Source of the DNA: Chitinophagaceae bacterium UBA7600
Lineage (GTDB): Bacteria; Bacteroidota; Bacteroidia; Chitinophagales; Chitinophagaceae
Assembly (NCBI GenBank): GCA_002478885.1
Contig: DLKC01000023.1
Coordinates: forward strand, 1 to 64,000
Reading direction: 5' to 3'
DNA: 64,000 bases
The stretch's first letter is position 1; every line of letters starts with the position of its first letter. Under the pieces are notes generated by a model. The model ran no database searches, was not told the origin of the DNA, and saw only the letters and a list, made by a program, of their open reading frames with translations. The position numbers and the translations under genes were made by a program. Positions 1-9,033 of the stretch are shown here, piece by piece.

Positions 1-651
1 CAGGTTGCGGTGGTTTGGGCAAGAGACGAGGCCGGTGATATTCGTGGCTTAATTGTTGAAAGAGGCATGGAAGGTTTTAGCACCCCAACGACCCATGGAA
101 AATGGAGCCTCCGGGCAAGTGCAACAGGCGAATTGGTTTTTCACGATGTAAAAGTGCCAAAAGAAAATATTCTGCCTAACGTAAAAGGATTAAAAGGTCC
201 GTTGGGATGTTTAACAAAGGCGCGTTATGGCATTGCGTGGGGCGCCCTCGGTGCGGCGATGGATTGTTATGACACATCATTGCGTTACTGCCAGGAGCGA
301 ATACAGTTCGACAAACCTATCGGGGCATTTCAACTGCAGCAGAAAAAGTTGGCAGAAATGATCACCGAAATAACCAAAGGGCAATTGCTTGTTTGGCGAT
401 TGGGGGTATTGATGAGCGAAGGAAGAGCAACACCACAACAGGTAAGTATGGCTAAACGTAACAGTTGTGAAATTGCCACAAACATTGCCCGTGATGCCAG
501 GCAGATGCTAGGCGGTATGGGCATTACCGGCGAGTACAGTATTATGCGGCACATGATGAATCTAGAAAGCGTGATAACTTACGAAGGCACGCACGACATT
601 CACTTGCTTATTACCGGTATGGATGTTACAGGTTTCAATGCTTTTAAATAG
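1..651 (+). CDS. Glutaryl-CoA dehydrogenase, C-terminal part (gene starts before the window)
   Basis: This is an acyl-CoA dehydrogenase that oxidises and decarboxylates glutaryl-CoA to crotonyl-CoA with FAD in lysine/tryptophan breakdown. The open frame runs in from base 1, and 216 residues are visible. The assignment to the glutaryl-CoA subgroup rests on close resemblance to known GCDH proteins in three blocks: ARYGIAWGALGA, RDARQMLGGMGI and TYEGTHDIH. The Glu of YEGTHDIH is the catalytic base position of this subgroup. The frame ends in a stop at 649-651, about 40 bases before the next gene on the same strand. The N-terminal domain lies outside the window, so full length cannot be judged. 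Confidence 0.9.
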   Translation, partial: QVAVVWARDEAGDIRGLIVERGMEGFSTPTTHGKWSLRASATGELVFHDVKVPKENILPNVKGLKGPLGCLTKARYGIAWGALGAAMDCYDTSLRYCQERIQFDKPIGAFQLQQKKLAEMITEITKGQLLVWRLGVLMSEGRATPQQVSMAKRNSCEIATNIARDARQMLGGMGITGEYSIMRHMMNLESVITYEGTHDIHLLITGMDVTGFNAFK

Positions 652-690
652 CAATGCTTTTTTTCCCATGCAAAAAAATAATCAAGAGAA

Positions 691-1236
691 ATGGCAGACT
701 TACGGTATTCCTCAACAGGGGACAGTGGCATCAAAATTTTTCTCCTGGGAATGATGGGCACTGGTAAAAGTTTTTGGTGCAAAAAGCTGGCATCAAAGAT
801 TAAGTCGGGCGCTTACGATCTAGATTATATCATCGAGACCGCCGAAGAAAAATCGATCGCCGAAATTTTTGAAGAAGACGGCGAGGGATATTTTAGAAAA
901 ACAGAAGCGAAAATTCTCAGGTGGTTTGGCGAGAAAAAAAGCTTTGTTGTTGCAACCGGTGGTGGCACTCCATGCTTTCACGACAACATGAAATGGATGA
1001 ATAAGAATGGCATTACAGTGTGGATCGATGAACCGGTAGACATTCTCGTTGAAAGACTCGTAAAAGAAAAAGAGCACCGGCCGCTAATAAGCAAATTGTC
1101 AAATGAAGCATTGCGGCAATTCCTGTCTGACAAACTAACTGAGCGTATTTCTTATTACAGCCAGGCACAATACCATTTGTCTGGCGAAAAAATCAATGAA
1201 CGTAGTTTTGCTGAAATCATAAAACAGCATGAATAA
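691..1236 (+). CDS. aroK: Shikimate kinase
   Basis: Phosphorylates shikimate at the 3-hydroxyl with ATP in the chorismate pathway (cytoplasm). The 181-residue protein carries the family hallmarks in order: P-loop GMMGTGKS (about 20-27), the DLD pair (43-45) that coordinates Mg/shikimate, FRK with the shikimate-binding Arg (about 69), the GGG loop (90-92) and the lid Arg in HRPL (about 130). Length fits the family, with a 14-residue N-terminal extension before the first strand; no internal Met allows a shorter start before the P-loop. It overlaps the DUF423 gene by 8 bases, so the two are probably co-transcribed. Confidence 0.88.
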   Translation: MADLRYSSTGDSGIKIFLLGMMGTGKSFWCKKLASKIKSGAYDLDYIIETAEEKSIAEIFEEDGEGYFRKTEAKILRWFGEKKSFVVATGGGTPCFHDNMKWMNKNGITVWIDEPVDILVERLVKEKEHRPLISKLSNEALRQFLSDKLTERISYYSQAQYHLSGEKINERSFAEIIKQHE

Positions 1237-1615
1237 GACTTTTATCATCACGTCTGCCCTTGTTGGCGCACTAACAGTAGCACTCGGTGCATTTGGTGCA
1301 CATGCATTAAAAGAAAGGCTGAATGAGTATGCACTTGGCATTTTTGAAACAGCGGTCAGGTATCAGTTTTATCATGTTTTCGCCCTGATGATCGCCGGCA
1401 TTTTATACCAGCAGTTTGAAAGTACTTACATGCTATGGAGTGGTCGCATGTTTATTGCCGGCATCATTTTATTTTGCGGCTCTTTATATGCACTAACTTT
1501 TTTTCTTGCCAACAATAATCAAAACATGAATTGGCTCGGTGCCATTACTCCTTTTGGGGGCTTGTGTTTTATTGCTGGGTGGATACTGCTTGCAATTTCC
1601 GTTATTAAGAAATAG
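1229..1615 (+). CDS. DUF423 family small membrane protein
   Basis: A 128-residue integral membrane protein with four predicted hydrophobic helices. The N-terminal GAFGAHALK block is the signature of the DUF423 (YgdD-like) family, whose molecular function is not established. The start overlaps the 3' end of the shikimate kinase gene by 8 bases, which suggests translational coupling. The family call is firm; any role is unknown. Confidence 0.85.
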   Translation: MNKTFIITSALVGALTVALGAFGAHALKERLNEYALGIFETAVRYQFYHVFALMIAGILYQQFESTYMLWSGRMFIAGIILFCGSLYALTFFLANNNQNMNWLGAITPFGGLCFIAGWILLAISVIKK

Positions 1616-1625
1616 TTTTTATGAA

Positions 1626-1795
1626 GCCGGCTGTTGATCCTGCATTAAGCTTCACTTGCGTCGCACCCTTGTACCACATATCAGTTATCAGCTTTTTTTT
1701 AACTAAAGTCTTCCGACTGATTTTTTTCTGCTGCCCGAGGCTATGCAGCACAAGTGAGTGACACAACAGGAGCTGAGCATTGATCAATTGCTGGC
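1626..1795. repeat. Paired intergenic repeat, class A (reverse) plus class B (forward)
   Basis: Left half: GCCGGC at 1626-1631, a 23-nt variable stretch, then a reverse class A core at about 1656-1674. Right half: a forward class B core at 1750-1767, 22 nt, then GCTGGC at 1790-1795. Core-to-core span is about 112 bases. The halves are inverted, with GCCGGC-like ends outward. It lies between the convergent DUF423 and STAS-like genes. Confidence 0.85.
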
Positions 1796-1801
1796 GACAA
1801 A

Positions 1802-2185
1802 TTAAAGTTCGTCATCGCCGTTAAGCAACTCGCGTTCCATTTCCTCCATTTGCACAATATCCCACGCCTCGCTTTCACTGGGTGTAATGTTCATTAATTC
1901 TAACAAATCAAGCTCTTCGAACTTTTCTGCGAGGGAAGTTTGCATTTCGCAGATAACAAAAGAAGTATTATTTTCATAAAACGATTGCTGCAGGTTAACA
2001 AGTTTTGCTGCTGCTTCGTCATTAACCGTTTTTATTTGCTTCAGATTAAGCACAACATTACTCTTATCTTTCTGCAGTATTTCTTTGGCGGTGTTAATCA
2101 GTTGTTCTGTTAAATTGTCAGACAAATGAATCTCTTCGGGAGTAATCACCGTAAATTTCTCTTTGGTATCAATTTTGAAATTCAT
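1802..2185 (-). CDS. STAS-like domain protein
   Basis: A 127-residue acidic soluble protein. The pattern (short beta strands, a VVLNLKQIKTVNDEAAAKL block, then a helix and an ICEMQ strand) resembles STAS/anti-sigma-factor-antagonist domains, where the residue after the second strand is often a phosphorylatable Ser/Thr. No partner kinase or sigma regulator is nearby, so a partner-switching role is only a possibility. The C-terminal tail is strongly acidic. It is divergent from clpC, with about 90 bases between the two starts. The family call is tentative. Confidence 0.6.
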   Translation of the reverse strand: MNFKIDTKEKFTVITPEEIHLSDNLTEQLINTAKEILQKDKSNVVLNLKQIKTVNDEAAAKLVNLQQSFYENNTSFVICEMQTSLAEKFEELDLLELMNITPSESEAWDIVQMEEMERELLNGDDEL

Positions 2186-2274
2186 ATACCTTTATTGAAC
2201 ATTAACATAGTGTGAATAAAAGACGGGAAACAACGCTCAAAAATATTTGTTATAATTGTATAAATACTAAATAA

Positions 2275-4803
2275 ATGGATAATAACTTTTCAGCCCAGGT
2301 AAAAGAGATCATTTCATTTAGCAGGGAAGAAGCACTTCGGCTGGGAAATGATTTTATAGGCACAGAACACTTGCTATTAGGGCTTATAAGGGAGGGTGAG
2401 AATACTGCTATAAAAATTCTTAAGCAGTTGAATGTAGATCTGTACGAACTGAGAAAAGAAGTGGAACTGGCAGTGAAAGATAAAACAGGTAAAAACATTG
2501 CTAACATTAATAGTTTACCGCTAACCAAGCAGGCAGAAAAAGTAATTCGTGTTACTGTTCTTGAAGCCAAAGCTTTAAAAAGCCCATTGGTTGAAACAGA
2601 ACACCTGATGCTATCAATATTGAAAAACAAGGAGAATATCGCGACACAAATTCTCGGGCAGTTTGATGTGGATTACGATATTTTCAGAAACGAATTAGGT
2701 ATGGTACGAAGTAATGAACCTAAAAGTGAATACGCCGAAGAAAACGACGACGACTTTGAAGATGAAAGAAAGAGTTATTCGCAGCAGGGGCGCAGTAAAC
2801 AACAAGGTACTGCAAAAAGCAAAACACCGGTATTAGACAATTTCGGCAGAGATATAACCAAACTGGCAGAGACTGGTGCTTTGGACCCTATCGTAGGAAG
2901 GGAGGAAGAGATAGAAAGAGTGTCTCAAATACTGTCCCGGCGCAAAAAGAATAATCCGATTTTAATTGGAGAACCTGGTGTTGGTAAAACTGCCATTGTA
3001 GAAGGTCTTGCACTTCGCATTGTTCAGCGCAAAGTAAGCCGTGTATTATTCGACAAAAGAGTGATTAGCCTTGATCTTGCGGCATTGGTTGCGGGAACAA
3101 AATATCGCGGCCAGTTCGAAGAACGCATGAAGGCCATTATGAATGAATTAGAAAAAAACAGGGACGTTATATTATTCATCGATGAAATTCACACAATTGT
3201 TGGGGCCGGCGGAGCAAGCGGCTCGCTGGACGCAAGCAATATATTTAAACCGGCGTTGTCTAGAGGAGAATTGCAATGTATCGGTGCCTCTACCCTCGAT
3301 GAATACAGGATGTACATCGAAAAAGACGGTGCGCTTGATCGCCGTTTCCAAAAAGTATTGGTAGATCCTCCAAGCGTTGATGAAACAATTCAGATACTTA
3401 CCAATATTAAATCGAAATATGAGGATTACCACAACGTAATCTATAGCGAAGAGGCGATAGACGCTTGTGTAAAATTAAGCGACAGGTATATGACCGACCG
3501 GCTGTTGCCTGACAAGGCAATAGATGTTTTAGACGAGGTTGGCGCAAGGGTACATTTGAAAAACATTAATGTTCCCCAGAATATCCTCGATCTCGAAAAG
3601 AAGATAGAAGACATAAAGCAGGAAAAAAATAAAGTTGTAAAAAGCCAGCGTTTTGAAGAAGCCGCAGCCTTACGCGATACTGAAAAACGTCTGGGCGAAG
3701 AGCTTGACAAAGCTAAAACCCAGTGGGAGGAGGAAAGCCGCCACAAACGTTATCCAATAGATGAGGAGGCCATCGCTGAAGTTGTAAGTATGATGACGGG
3801 CATTCCTGTAAAACGCATGGTACAGGCTGAGACAGAAAAGTTGCGCAAAATGGCCGACGATATGCGCGAAATGGTGGTAGGACAGGACGAGGCCATTGGC
3901 AAGGTTGTTAGGGCAATTCAGCGTAACCGTGTTGGGTTGAAAGATCCGAAAAAGCCAATAGGAACATTTATATTCCTGGGGCCTACGGGTGTAGGTAAAA
4001 CCGAATTAGCCAGGGCATTGGCAAGATATATGTTCGACAGTGAAGATGCCCTTATCAGGATGGACATGAGTGAATACATGGAAAAATTCACGGTGAGCCG
4101 CTTAATAGGTGCGCCGCCGGGATATGTTGGTTATGAGGAAGGCGGCCAACTTACAGAAAAAGTACGGCGCAAACCTTACAGCGTTATTTTGTTAGATGAA
4201 ATCGAAAAAGCACACCCTGATATCTACAACATCCTGCTCCAGGTGCTTGACGACGGTCAGCTTACAGACGGCTTAGGCCGGAAGGTCAACTTTAAGAACA
4301 CGACCATCATCATGACGTCGAACATTGGCGTTCGCCAATTAAAAGAGTTTGGTGATGGTGTTGGTTTTGCAACTGCAGCGCGCATTCAAAACCAGGAAGA
4401 GAATAATAAGGCGGTGATTGAAAAGGCGCTCAAACGCACCTTCTCGCCCGAGTTTCTTAACCGGGTTGATGACATTGTAATATTTAATTCCCTTAATCAG
4501 GAGCACATTTTCCAGATCATTGATATACTAATGCGTGGTGTGCTCAAACGTTTAGCCAATCTCGGTTTCAGTCTCGAGTTGACTGAAGCTGCAAAGAAAT
4601 TCCTGGCAGAAAAAGGTTATGATTCTCAATTTGGCGCAAGGCCTTTGCACAGAGCCATTCAGAAATATCTTGAAGATCCACTGGCCGAAGAAATTCTTAA
4701 TATGAACCTTAAGCAGGGCGATATACTTATTGCCGATGCAGATGATGAAAATGGAAAATTAAAATTCAACTTTAAGAAAAAAGAGACTGAGGCAAATGTT
4801 TAA
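2275..4803 (+). CDS. clpC: ATP-dependent Clp protease ATP-binding subunit ClpC
   Basis: A Hsp100 AAA+ unfoldase that feeds proteins to ClpP and takes part in protein quality control. The 842 residues contain an N-terminal double Clp-N repeat (about 1-140, beginning with the ClpC-typical [22 protein letters not shown]), a charged linker (145-180), AAA module 1 with P-loop GEPGVGKT (about 232), a UVR-type middle region (about 440-480) and AAA module 2 with P-loop GPTGVGKT (about 569). Length matches ClpC. A strong hairpin terminator follows directly at 4817-4858. No clpP or mcsA/ctsR-like gene is adjacent. Confidence 0.96.
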   Translation: MDNNFSAQVKEIISFSREEALRLGNDFIGTEHLLLGLIREGENTAIKILKQLNVDLYELRKEVELAVKDKTGKNIANINSLPLTKQAEKVIRVTVLEAKALKSPLVETEHLMLSILKNKENIATQILGQFDVDYDIFRNELGMVRSNEPKSEYAEENDDDFEDERKSYSQQGRSKQQGTAKSKTPVLDNFGRDITKLAETGALDPIVGREEEIERVSQILSRRKKNNPILIGEPGVGKTAIVEGLALRIVQRKVSRVLFDKRVISLDLAALVAGTKYRGQFEERMKAIMNELEKNRDVILFIDEIHTIVGAGGASGSLDASNIFKPALSRGELQCIGASTLDEYRMYIEKDGALDRRFQKVLVDPPSVDETIQILTNIKSKYEDYHNVIYSEEAIDACVKLSDRYMTDRLLPDKAIDVLDEVGARVHLKNINVPQNILDLEKKIEDIKQEKNKVVKSQRFEEAAALRDTEKRLGEELDKAKTQWEEESRHKRYPIDEEAIAEVVSMMTGIPVKRMVQAETEKLRKMADDMREMVVGQDEAIGKVVRAIQRNRVGLKDPKKPIGTFIFLGPTGVGKTELARALARYMFDSEDALIRMDMSEYMEKFTVSRLIGAPPGYVGYEEGGQLTEKVRRKPYSVILLDEIEKAHPDIYNILLQVLDDGQLTDGLGRKVNFKNTTIIMTSNIGVRQLKEFGDGVGFATAARIQNQEENNKAVIEKALKRTFSPEFLNRVDDIVIFNSLNQEHIFQIIDILMRGVLKRLANLGFSLELTEAAKKFLAEKGYDSQFGARPLHRAIQKYLEDPLAEEILNMNLKQGDILIADADDENGKLKFNFKKKETEANV

Positions 4804-4816
4804 ACAGGGTCATAAT

Positions 4817-4858
4817 AAATTAAAAAGCCATCCTTTTGGATGGCTTTTTAATTTATGT
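4817..4858 (+). terminator. Rho-independent terminator of clpC
   Basis: A perfect 17-bp inverted repeat, AAATTAAAAAGCCATCC (4817-4833) and its complement (4838-4854), encloses a TTTT loop. A run of T within the right arm supports termination 14 bases after the clpC stop. The AT flanks make it work in either direction. Confidence 0.9.
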
Positions 4859-4859
4859 A

Positions 4860-4907
4860 CCGGGCTGCAACAGTACTATCAGCTTTACTTGCGCTCGTTC
4901 CTACAAG
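4860..4907 (-). repeat. Degenerate single unit of the intergenic repeat
   Basis: CCGGGC at 4860-4865 is followed by exactly 22 nt and then a decayed reverse core beginning CTTGCG at 4888. The spacing is what identifies it. It stands directly after the clpC terminator. Confidence 0.5.
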
Positions 4908-4979
4908 AATGATTCGGGTCGCATGCTGCAGCGGCTTGTTTTCTCGCCTGTCAAACTAAATGGCAAAGAGACCTTATCA

Positions 4980-5876
4980 CTATGGAGAAATTACCACCGA
5001 GAAGGTGCCATTTGTAACAGGGATTACAGCATTTCCACTGGCATCGTTGGTGAGCCCGGAGAATCGCCCGGTCATTAGCCTTGTTGTGCTGTTATAAGAA
5101 TCAACTATCACCGTGCCCGCATTGGAAGATGTCGGATCGGTAATATTGACATAAATAGGATTGTCAAGCGGGTCGTTCAATTCAAATCCGTTGAATTGGG
5201 GAAATGCTGCTTGAATGTCAAATGACCCAGGAGTTATTACCCCTCCCGGGAAAGAGACAAAAATGTAAAAAAGAGAGTCGGTCCCCAAAGTATGTCCGGC
5301 GAGGAACTGGTAACGAAACCCAAGCGTATCTAATGCATAGCTGGTGTCTATCGTTCCGTTGAAAGTAGAGCTATCTGTAAAGAATTGCCATGTGCCAACA
5401 GTAAGACTGTCAGTTCCTCCTCCCCCGGTTCCACCACCTAAGCCCGTTCCTGTGCTGTCTTGCACATTCACACTGAAAGTACATACTGAAGAATCAAAAG
5501 AAACCGAAAAACTTGAAAGTATAGGCAAAATAGGAGTGCCTATCGGCTTAAGCAAAATGGTATTAATTCCGGTTGTGTTGAAAAAGCCAGAATCTGCAAA
5601 CATAAAGCCATTTTGGAGATCTGTTCTTATTGAATAGGAACCGGCATTTGTAACACTTACTTGTAATTCAATATAGGCAGTATCTGATCCGGGCAGCACG
5701 CCATTATAAAAGGTACCGTGAACAATGCTGGGCAGGCAGTTGCCTGAACTATCTTTCAAAGTACCCGAAGCCGGCACTACAGTTTTCCCGCTCTCCAGGC
5801 TGTATTCCTTACTGCATGAACTTAAATAAGCAACAAAAGCTAGCGCCAGGAATGCAAAAAATATTTTACGGTTCAT
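4980..5876 (-). CDS. Secreted lipoprotein of unknown function
   Basis: A 298-residue protein with a lipoprotein signal peptide: positively charged MNRK, a hydrophobic stretch, and the lipobox LSSC at about 18-21. It is expected to be lipid-anchored in the envelope. The mature part looks like two beta-rich modules separated by a Gly/Thr linker (GGGTGGGGT, about residue 150). I do not recognise a domain family. It lies just downstream of the D-lactate dehydrogenase gene on the same strand (32-base gap), so the two may share a transcript, but no functional link is evident. Confidence 0.7.
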   Translation of the reverse strand: MNRKIFFAFLALAFVAYLSSCSKEYSLESGKTVVPASGTLKDSSGNCLPSIVHGTFYNGVLPGSDTAYIELQVSVTNAGSYSIRTDLQNGFMFADSGFFNTTGINTILLKPIGTPILPILSSFSVSFDSSVCTFSVNVQDSTGTGLGGGTGGGGTDSLTVGTWQFFTDSSTFNGTIDTSYALDTLGFRYQFLAGHTLGTDSLFYIFVSFPGGVITPGSFDIQAAFPQFNGFELNDPLDNPIYVNITDPTSSNAGTVIVDSYNSTTRLMTGRFSGLTNDASGNAVIPVTNGTFSVVISP

Positions 5877-5908
5877 ATAAATAAAACGTTTGCTGTAAGC
5901 GAAAAATG

Positions 5909-6916
5909 TTATATCAATAACGCAAATCTGTTCTTTAAATTGTTTGAAGATAGCAGTTCCTGTACGCTGCCAAGTGTGGTTAAAGTGATTTGCGTGAGTG
6001 CTTCCTCAGTAAAAAAAGCCTGGTGCGCCGTAACCAGAACATTCGGAAAGCTGGTCAGTCTTTGTATGGTATCATCCTCAATAATAGTTTCGGACAGATC
6101 TCGGAAAAACAAATGCTCCTCCTGCTCATACACATCAATACCGAGGTTAGAAATGTATTTCATCTTCAGGGCTGCTATCACGGCTTTGGTATCAATTAGT
6201 CCACCACGACTCGTATTGATAAGCATCACGCCCTTTTTCATCTGCAAAATGGTATCACTGTTAATAATATGCCTTGTTTGATCATTTAGTGGGCAGTGCA
6301 ACGAAATGATGTCGCTTTGTTTCAACAATTCAAGCAATGGCAGAAAACTTACGCCAGCAGCCTCAAGTTCTTTGTTGGCAATGATATCAAACGCAAGTAC
6401 TTTGCAACCAAAACCCAGCATTATTTTACAAAACACCTGTCCTATATTACCCGTTCCAATAACCCCAACCGTTTTGCCATACAGATCAAAACCTAGTAAA
6501 CCATTAAGCGAAAAATTTTGTTCCCTTACCCTGTTATAGGCCTTGTGCGTTTTCCGGTTAAGGGTAAGAATCATCGCAACTGCATGTTCTGCCACAGCCT
6601 GCGGGGAGTAAGCAGGTACACGGCAAACTTTTATGTTCATGGTTTTTGCAATCTCAAGATTAACGTTATTGAAGCCGGCACAACGTAGCGCAATAACTTT
6701 TACTTTTTTTTGCGCCAGAATATTTATTACATCGGCGTCCACCCTGTCGTTTACGAAAACGCAAACAGCATCAGTATTGCTGATCAGGTTTGCTGTATGC
6801 GTGTTGAGCTGCATTTCAAAAAAATCCAGCTCAAAACCAAAGCTGTCGTTGTATTGTGTAAAGAATTCTTTATCGTAAGGTTGCGTCGAAAAAAAAGTAA
6901 TTTTCATGTGTTTCAA
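5909..6916 (-). CDS. ldhA: D-lactate dehydrogenase (2-hydroxyacid dehydrogenase family)
   Basis: NAD-dependent reduction of pyruvate to D-lactate. The 335 residues show the D-isomer-specific dehydrogenase fold: substrate domain, Rossmann motif GTGNIG (about 154-159), then the catalytic triad positions Arg in NTSRGG (237), Glu in DVYEQE (264) and His in TAHQAF (298). The sequence style (LRCAGFNNVNLE, PAYSPQAVAEH) is that of fermentative D-LDH rather than a phosphoglycerate dehydrogenase. A second Met (MKITFF, start 6907) is an equally good start. Confidence 0.9.
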   Translation of the reverse strand: MKHMKITFFSTQPYDKEFFTQYNDSFGFELDFFEMQLNTHTANLISNTDAVCVFVNDRVDADVINILAQKKVKVIALRCAGFNNVNLEIAKTMNIKVCRVPAYSPQAVAEHAVAMILTLNRKTHKAYNRVREQNFSLNGLLGFDLYGKTVGVIGTGNIGQVFCKIMLGFGCKVLAFDIIANKELEAAGVSFLPLLELLKQSDIISLHCPLNDQTRHIINSDTILQMKKGVMLINTSRGGLIDTKAVIAALKMKYISNLGIDVYEQEEHLFFRDLSETIIEDDTIQRLTSFPNVLVTAHQAFFTEEALTQITLTTLGSVQELLSSNNLKNRFALLI

Positions 6917-6945
6917 TCAGCTTTTTAACGTACTAAATTTTTTTT

Positions 6946-7105
6946 ACCGGCGACAACAAGTTACGAAGCTTCCGTTGTGTCACTCACTTGTACTGTATAA
7001 CTGTGGGCGGCAGGCTTTTAGCTGCACTCGATGTTCATGGCTCATTGCTGTTATGTTGTACAAGTGTGCGACGCAAGGAACCCTGAAAGCTGTGATAAAG
7101 CCGGC
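6946..7105. repeat. Paired intergenic repeat, class B (reverse) plus class A (forward)
   Basis: ACCGGC (6946-6951), 22 nt, then a reverse class B core (6974-6993). A forward class A core (7058-7076), 22 nt and GCCGGC (7100-7105) follow. Core-to-core span is about 103 bases. It fills the gap between the ldhA start and the T9SS cargo gene end. Confidence 0.88.
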
Positions 7106-7137
7106 AACAAATAAAAGCATTTACTTTGAACACCTGC

Positions 7138-7172
7138 ATAAAAAAACCGCCGGCAAAATGCCAGCGGTATGA
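7138..7172 (-). terminator. Terminator of the T9SS cargo gene
   Basis: A 10-bp stem with one mismatch, ACCGCCGGCA (7146-7155) and TGCCAGCGGT (7159-7168), closes on three bases. Read on the minus strand, a run of T follows it at 7140-7146. Confidence 0.8.
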
Positions 7173-7200
7173 TTTTTTAAGAAGCAAATACCAGTATTTT

Positions 7201-8115
7201 TTATTCGAGCACAATTTTCTTAGATGTTTTAACCCCATCGGCCCGAACAATGGTTGCGATTAACATGCCTCTTCCAGCATTTGAAGGTTGAACAGGGAAA
7301 ATGTTGTTGCCTTTGTTTAGCGAAACTTTCCCGGTGTAGATGATGCGGCCCTGTATATCTGTAAGAGAGATGTAACCGGATTGATTGTCGCCGGTGTTAT
7401 TATACCTCATATAAACATACCCTGAATGTTGGTACACCACCAGTTCTGGCGTAAGATCGGGTTTAACTTTGTTGGCAAACACATCAACGGCTGATGCCGC
7501 ATTTGTGATGGCAGCCGTGCCTTCTGCAACAACATAACTTCCTTTTACAGGCTGGTCGCCGGTTGGCTTGTTATTGTTATTTACAAAATTGCAGGCAGTG
7601 TAAAACGTGATAGATCCAGTGCCTGCTGCTGGCGCCTTCCATGGAATAATAACGGTGTCGCCTGTGAAGGGCGCGGTGTGTTCAATGTAATTGTGGCCAA
7701 GCACTACCCTGTTGGCCGTTCCTGCAGGAAGGTTATTTCTCCAGCCATTTACGTTTGTTCCATTTGCTGTTGTGGCACTGGTAGTTTGGAAACCGTGCAA
7801 TGGTGTTCCGGATGTGTGTTTGTAAATGATTACAAAATAATAGTTCTGACCGGGCGTGTAGGCTGTTACAACTGTACTGTCGGGCCTAAAAAGCTTGGCT
7901 AAGATACTGGCACCAAAGTTTCCTCCACCATGACATTTGGTGCAGTACACGCTACTGTCGAATGGCGCACCTGTAACGTGCTCACCGTGACTTGCAGGGC
8001 CGTCTTTGTAAGAAATAAGTACAGAGGAAATACTAAGGATAACGGCGAAAACTATTATTGTGGGAAGTTTTTGCACAAATACCCTTTTACTAAGTTGGTA
8101 AAATTTCGAGCGCAT
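7201..8115 (-). CDS. T9SS-exported protein with a CxxCH motif and Reeler-like domain
   Basis: A 304-residue secreted protein. After an N-terminal hydrophobic signal/anchor (about 17-35) comes one c-type heme motif CTKCH (58-62). It is followed by a beta-sandwich region (about 70-210) resembling the Reeler-like 'choice-of-anchor V' proteins. The C-terminal 75 residues look like a type A T9SS sorting domain, ending GVKTSKKIVLE. The protein is thus probably exported by T9SS to the cell surface. Whether heme is really attached is unknown, because related proteins commonly carry a single CxxCH. A candidate promoter lies about 95 bases upstream. Confidence 0.75.
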   Translation of the reverse strand: MRSKFYQLSKRVFVQKLPTIIVFAVILSISSVLISYKDGPASHGEHVTGAPFDSSVYCTKCHGGGNFGASILAKLFRPDSTVVTAYTPGQNYYFVIIYKHTSGTPLHGFQTTSATTANGTNVNGWRNNLPAGTANRVVLGHNYIEHTAPFTGDTVIIPWKAPAAGTGSITFYTACNFVNNNNKPTGDQPVKGSYVVAEGTAAITNAASAVDVFANKVKPDLTPELVVYQHSGYVYMRYNNTGDNQSGYISLTDIQGRIIYTGKVSLNKGNNIFPVQPSNAGRGMLIATIVRADGVKTSKKIVLE

Positions 8116-8208
8116 AAGTTTTTCTGATTTTTTGGTTAACGGTTATTTTTATTGGTATTGCAACTATATACTAAACAAGAAATTTCTGAAAGTGGTTGCT
8201 TGAATAAT

Positions 8209-8216
8209 CAAACATA
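8209..8216 (-). promoter_or_regulatory. Candidate -7 box for the T9SS cargo gene
   Basis: On the minus strand this reads TATGTTTG, a perfect match to the Bacteroidota -7 consensus TAnnTTTG, 94 bases before the start codon at 8115. No clear TTG at -33 was found. A short TGAGAA/TTCTCA inverted repeat lies just upstream (8237-8253). Confidence 0.35.
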
Positions 8217-8348
8217 CCGGGATAATTTTTTCGGTCTGAGAAGTCTTTTCTCACAATTTAAATGGTAATACCCAAAAATGTGTTCCAGTAGTGAAAAATG
8301 TTTAAAAATGTTTGGTATCCGGATAAGGTAAGGTAGTGAACCTGGCAA

Positions 8349-8987
8349 TTATTTGTACTGCATAATATTGATGCGTTCTTCACAAAAATTGTATTCATTA
8401 ATATCATTGCTGCTCACGATCACAAGTTTTTCATGGCAATATTGTTCTACGAGGTTGTTGTATAACTTATAACCTGCAGCATCCAGGTTGGTGCAAGGTT
8501 CATCGAGCAAGAGTACAGGAACATCACTGAAAACAGCCTGTGCCAGCTTGACTCTTTGCTTCATACCACTGCTGTAAAATCTTATTTGTTTACCCGCTGC
8601 ATGCTTGAGGCCGATAAGTTCTACGGCGTTGTGTATACTTACAGACGAGATAAAAGGCTTAAAAGAAATATGAAACTCCAGGAATTCAATAGCAGTCATT
8701 TCCTCTACTATCTCCAGGTAAGGGGCAGCAATGGCAATTTCACTATGAAAATATTCCGAAATACGGGCAGATGATTCTTTTAAGAAGGATAGGCCTGATT
8801 TATCATACTCTACGGCACCTTCGCTTAGTTGCATGTTGGCTGCAATTACCTGAAGTAGTGTGCTTTTCCCGCTTCCATTCGGTCCGGTTATTGCATACCT
8901 TTTCCCGGCCTCAAACGTGTGATTAAAATTTCTGAAAATCCAATCCCTGTTAAATCTTTTTCCTGCGTTTGTTAAGCGGATATTCAT
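8349..8987 (-). CDS. ABC transporter ATP-binding protein, no permease adjacent
   Basis: A 212-residue ABC ATPase with Walker A GPNGSGKST (about 35-43), signature SSGMKQR (about 139) and Walker B VLLLDEP (about 157-163). Small single-domain ATPases with SSGMKQR signatures belong to the CcmA/export-type group. The gene follows lpxA on the same strand (46-base gap) and ends the lipid A gene block, so it may be co-transcribed with it. The substrate is unknown. The partner membrane subunit must be encoded elsewhere. Confidence 0.85.
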   Translation of the reverse strand: MNIRLTNAGKRFNRDWIFRNFNHTFEAGKRYAITGPNGSGKSTLLQVIAANMQLSEGAVEYDKSGLSFLKESSARISEYFHSEIAIAAPYLEIVEEMTAIEFLEFHISFKPFISSVSIHNAVELIGLKHAAGKQIRFYSSGMKQRVKLAQAVFSDVPVLLLDEPCTNLDAAGYKLYNNLVEQYCHEKLVIVSSNDINEYNFCEERINIMQYK

Positions 8988-9033
8988 TTACTGGAAAACT
9001 GACTGGTTGATAATAGAATTAAAAAAGAGGCAG

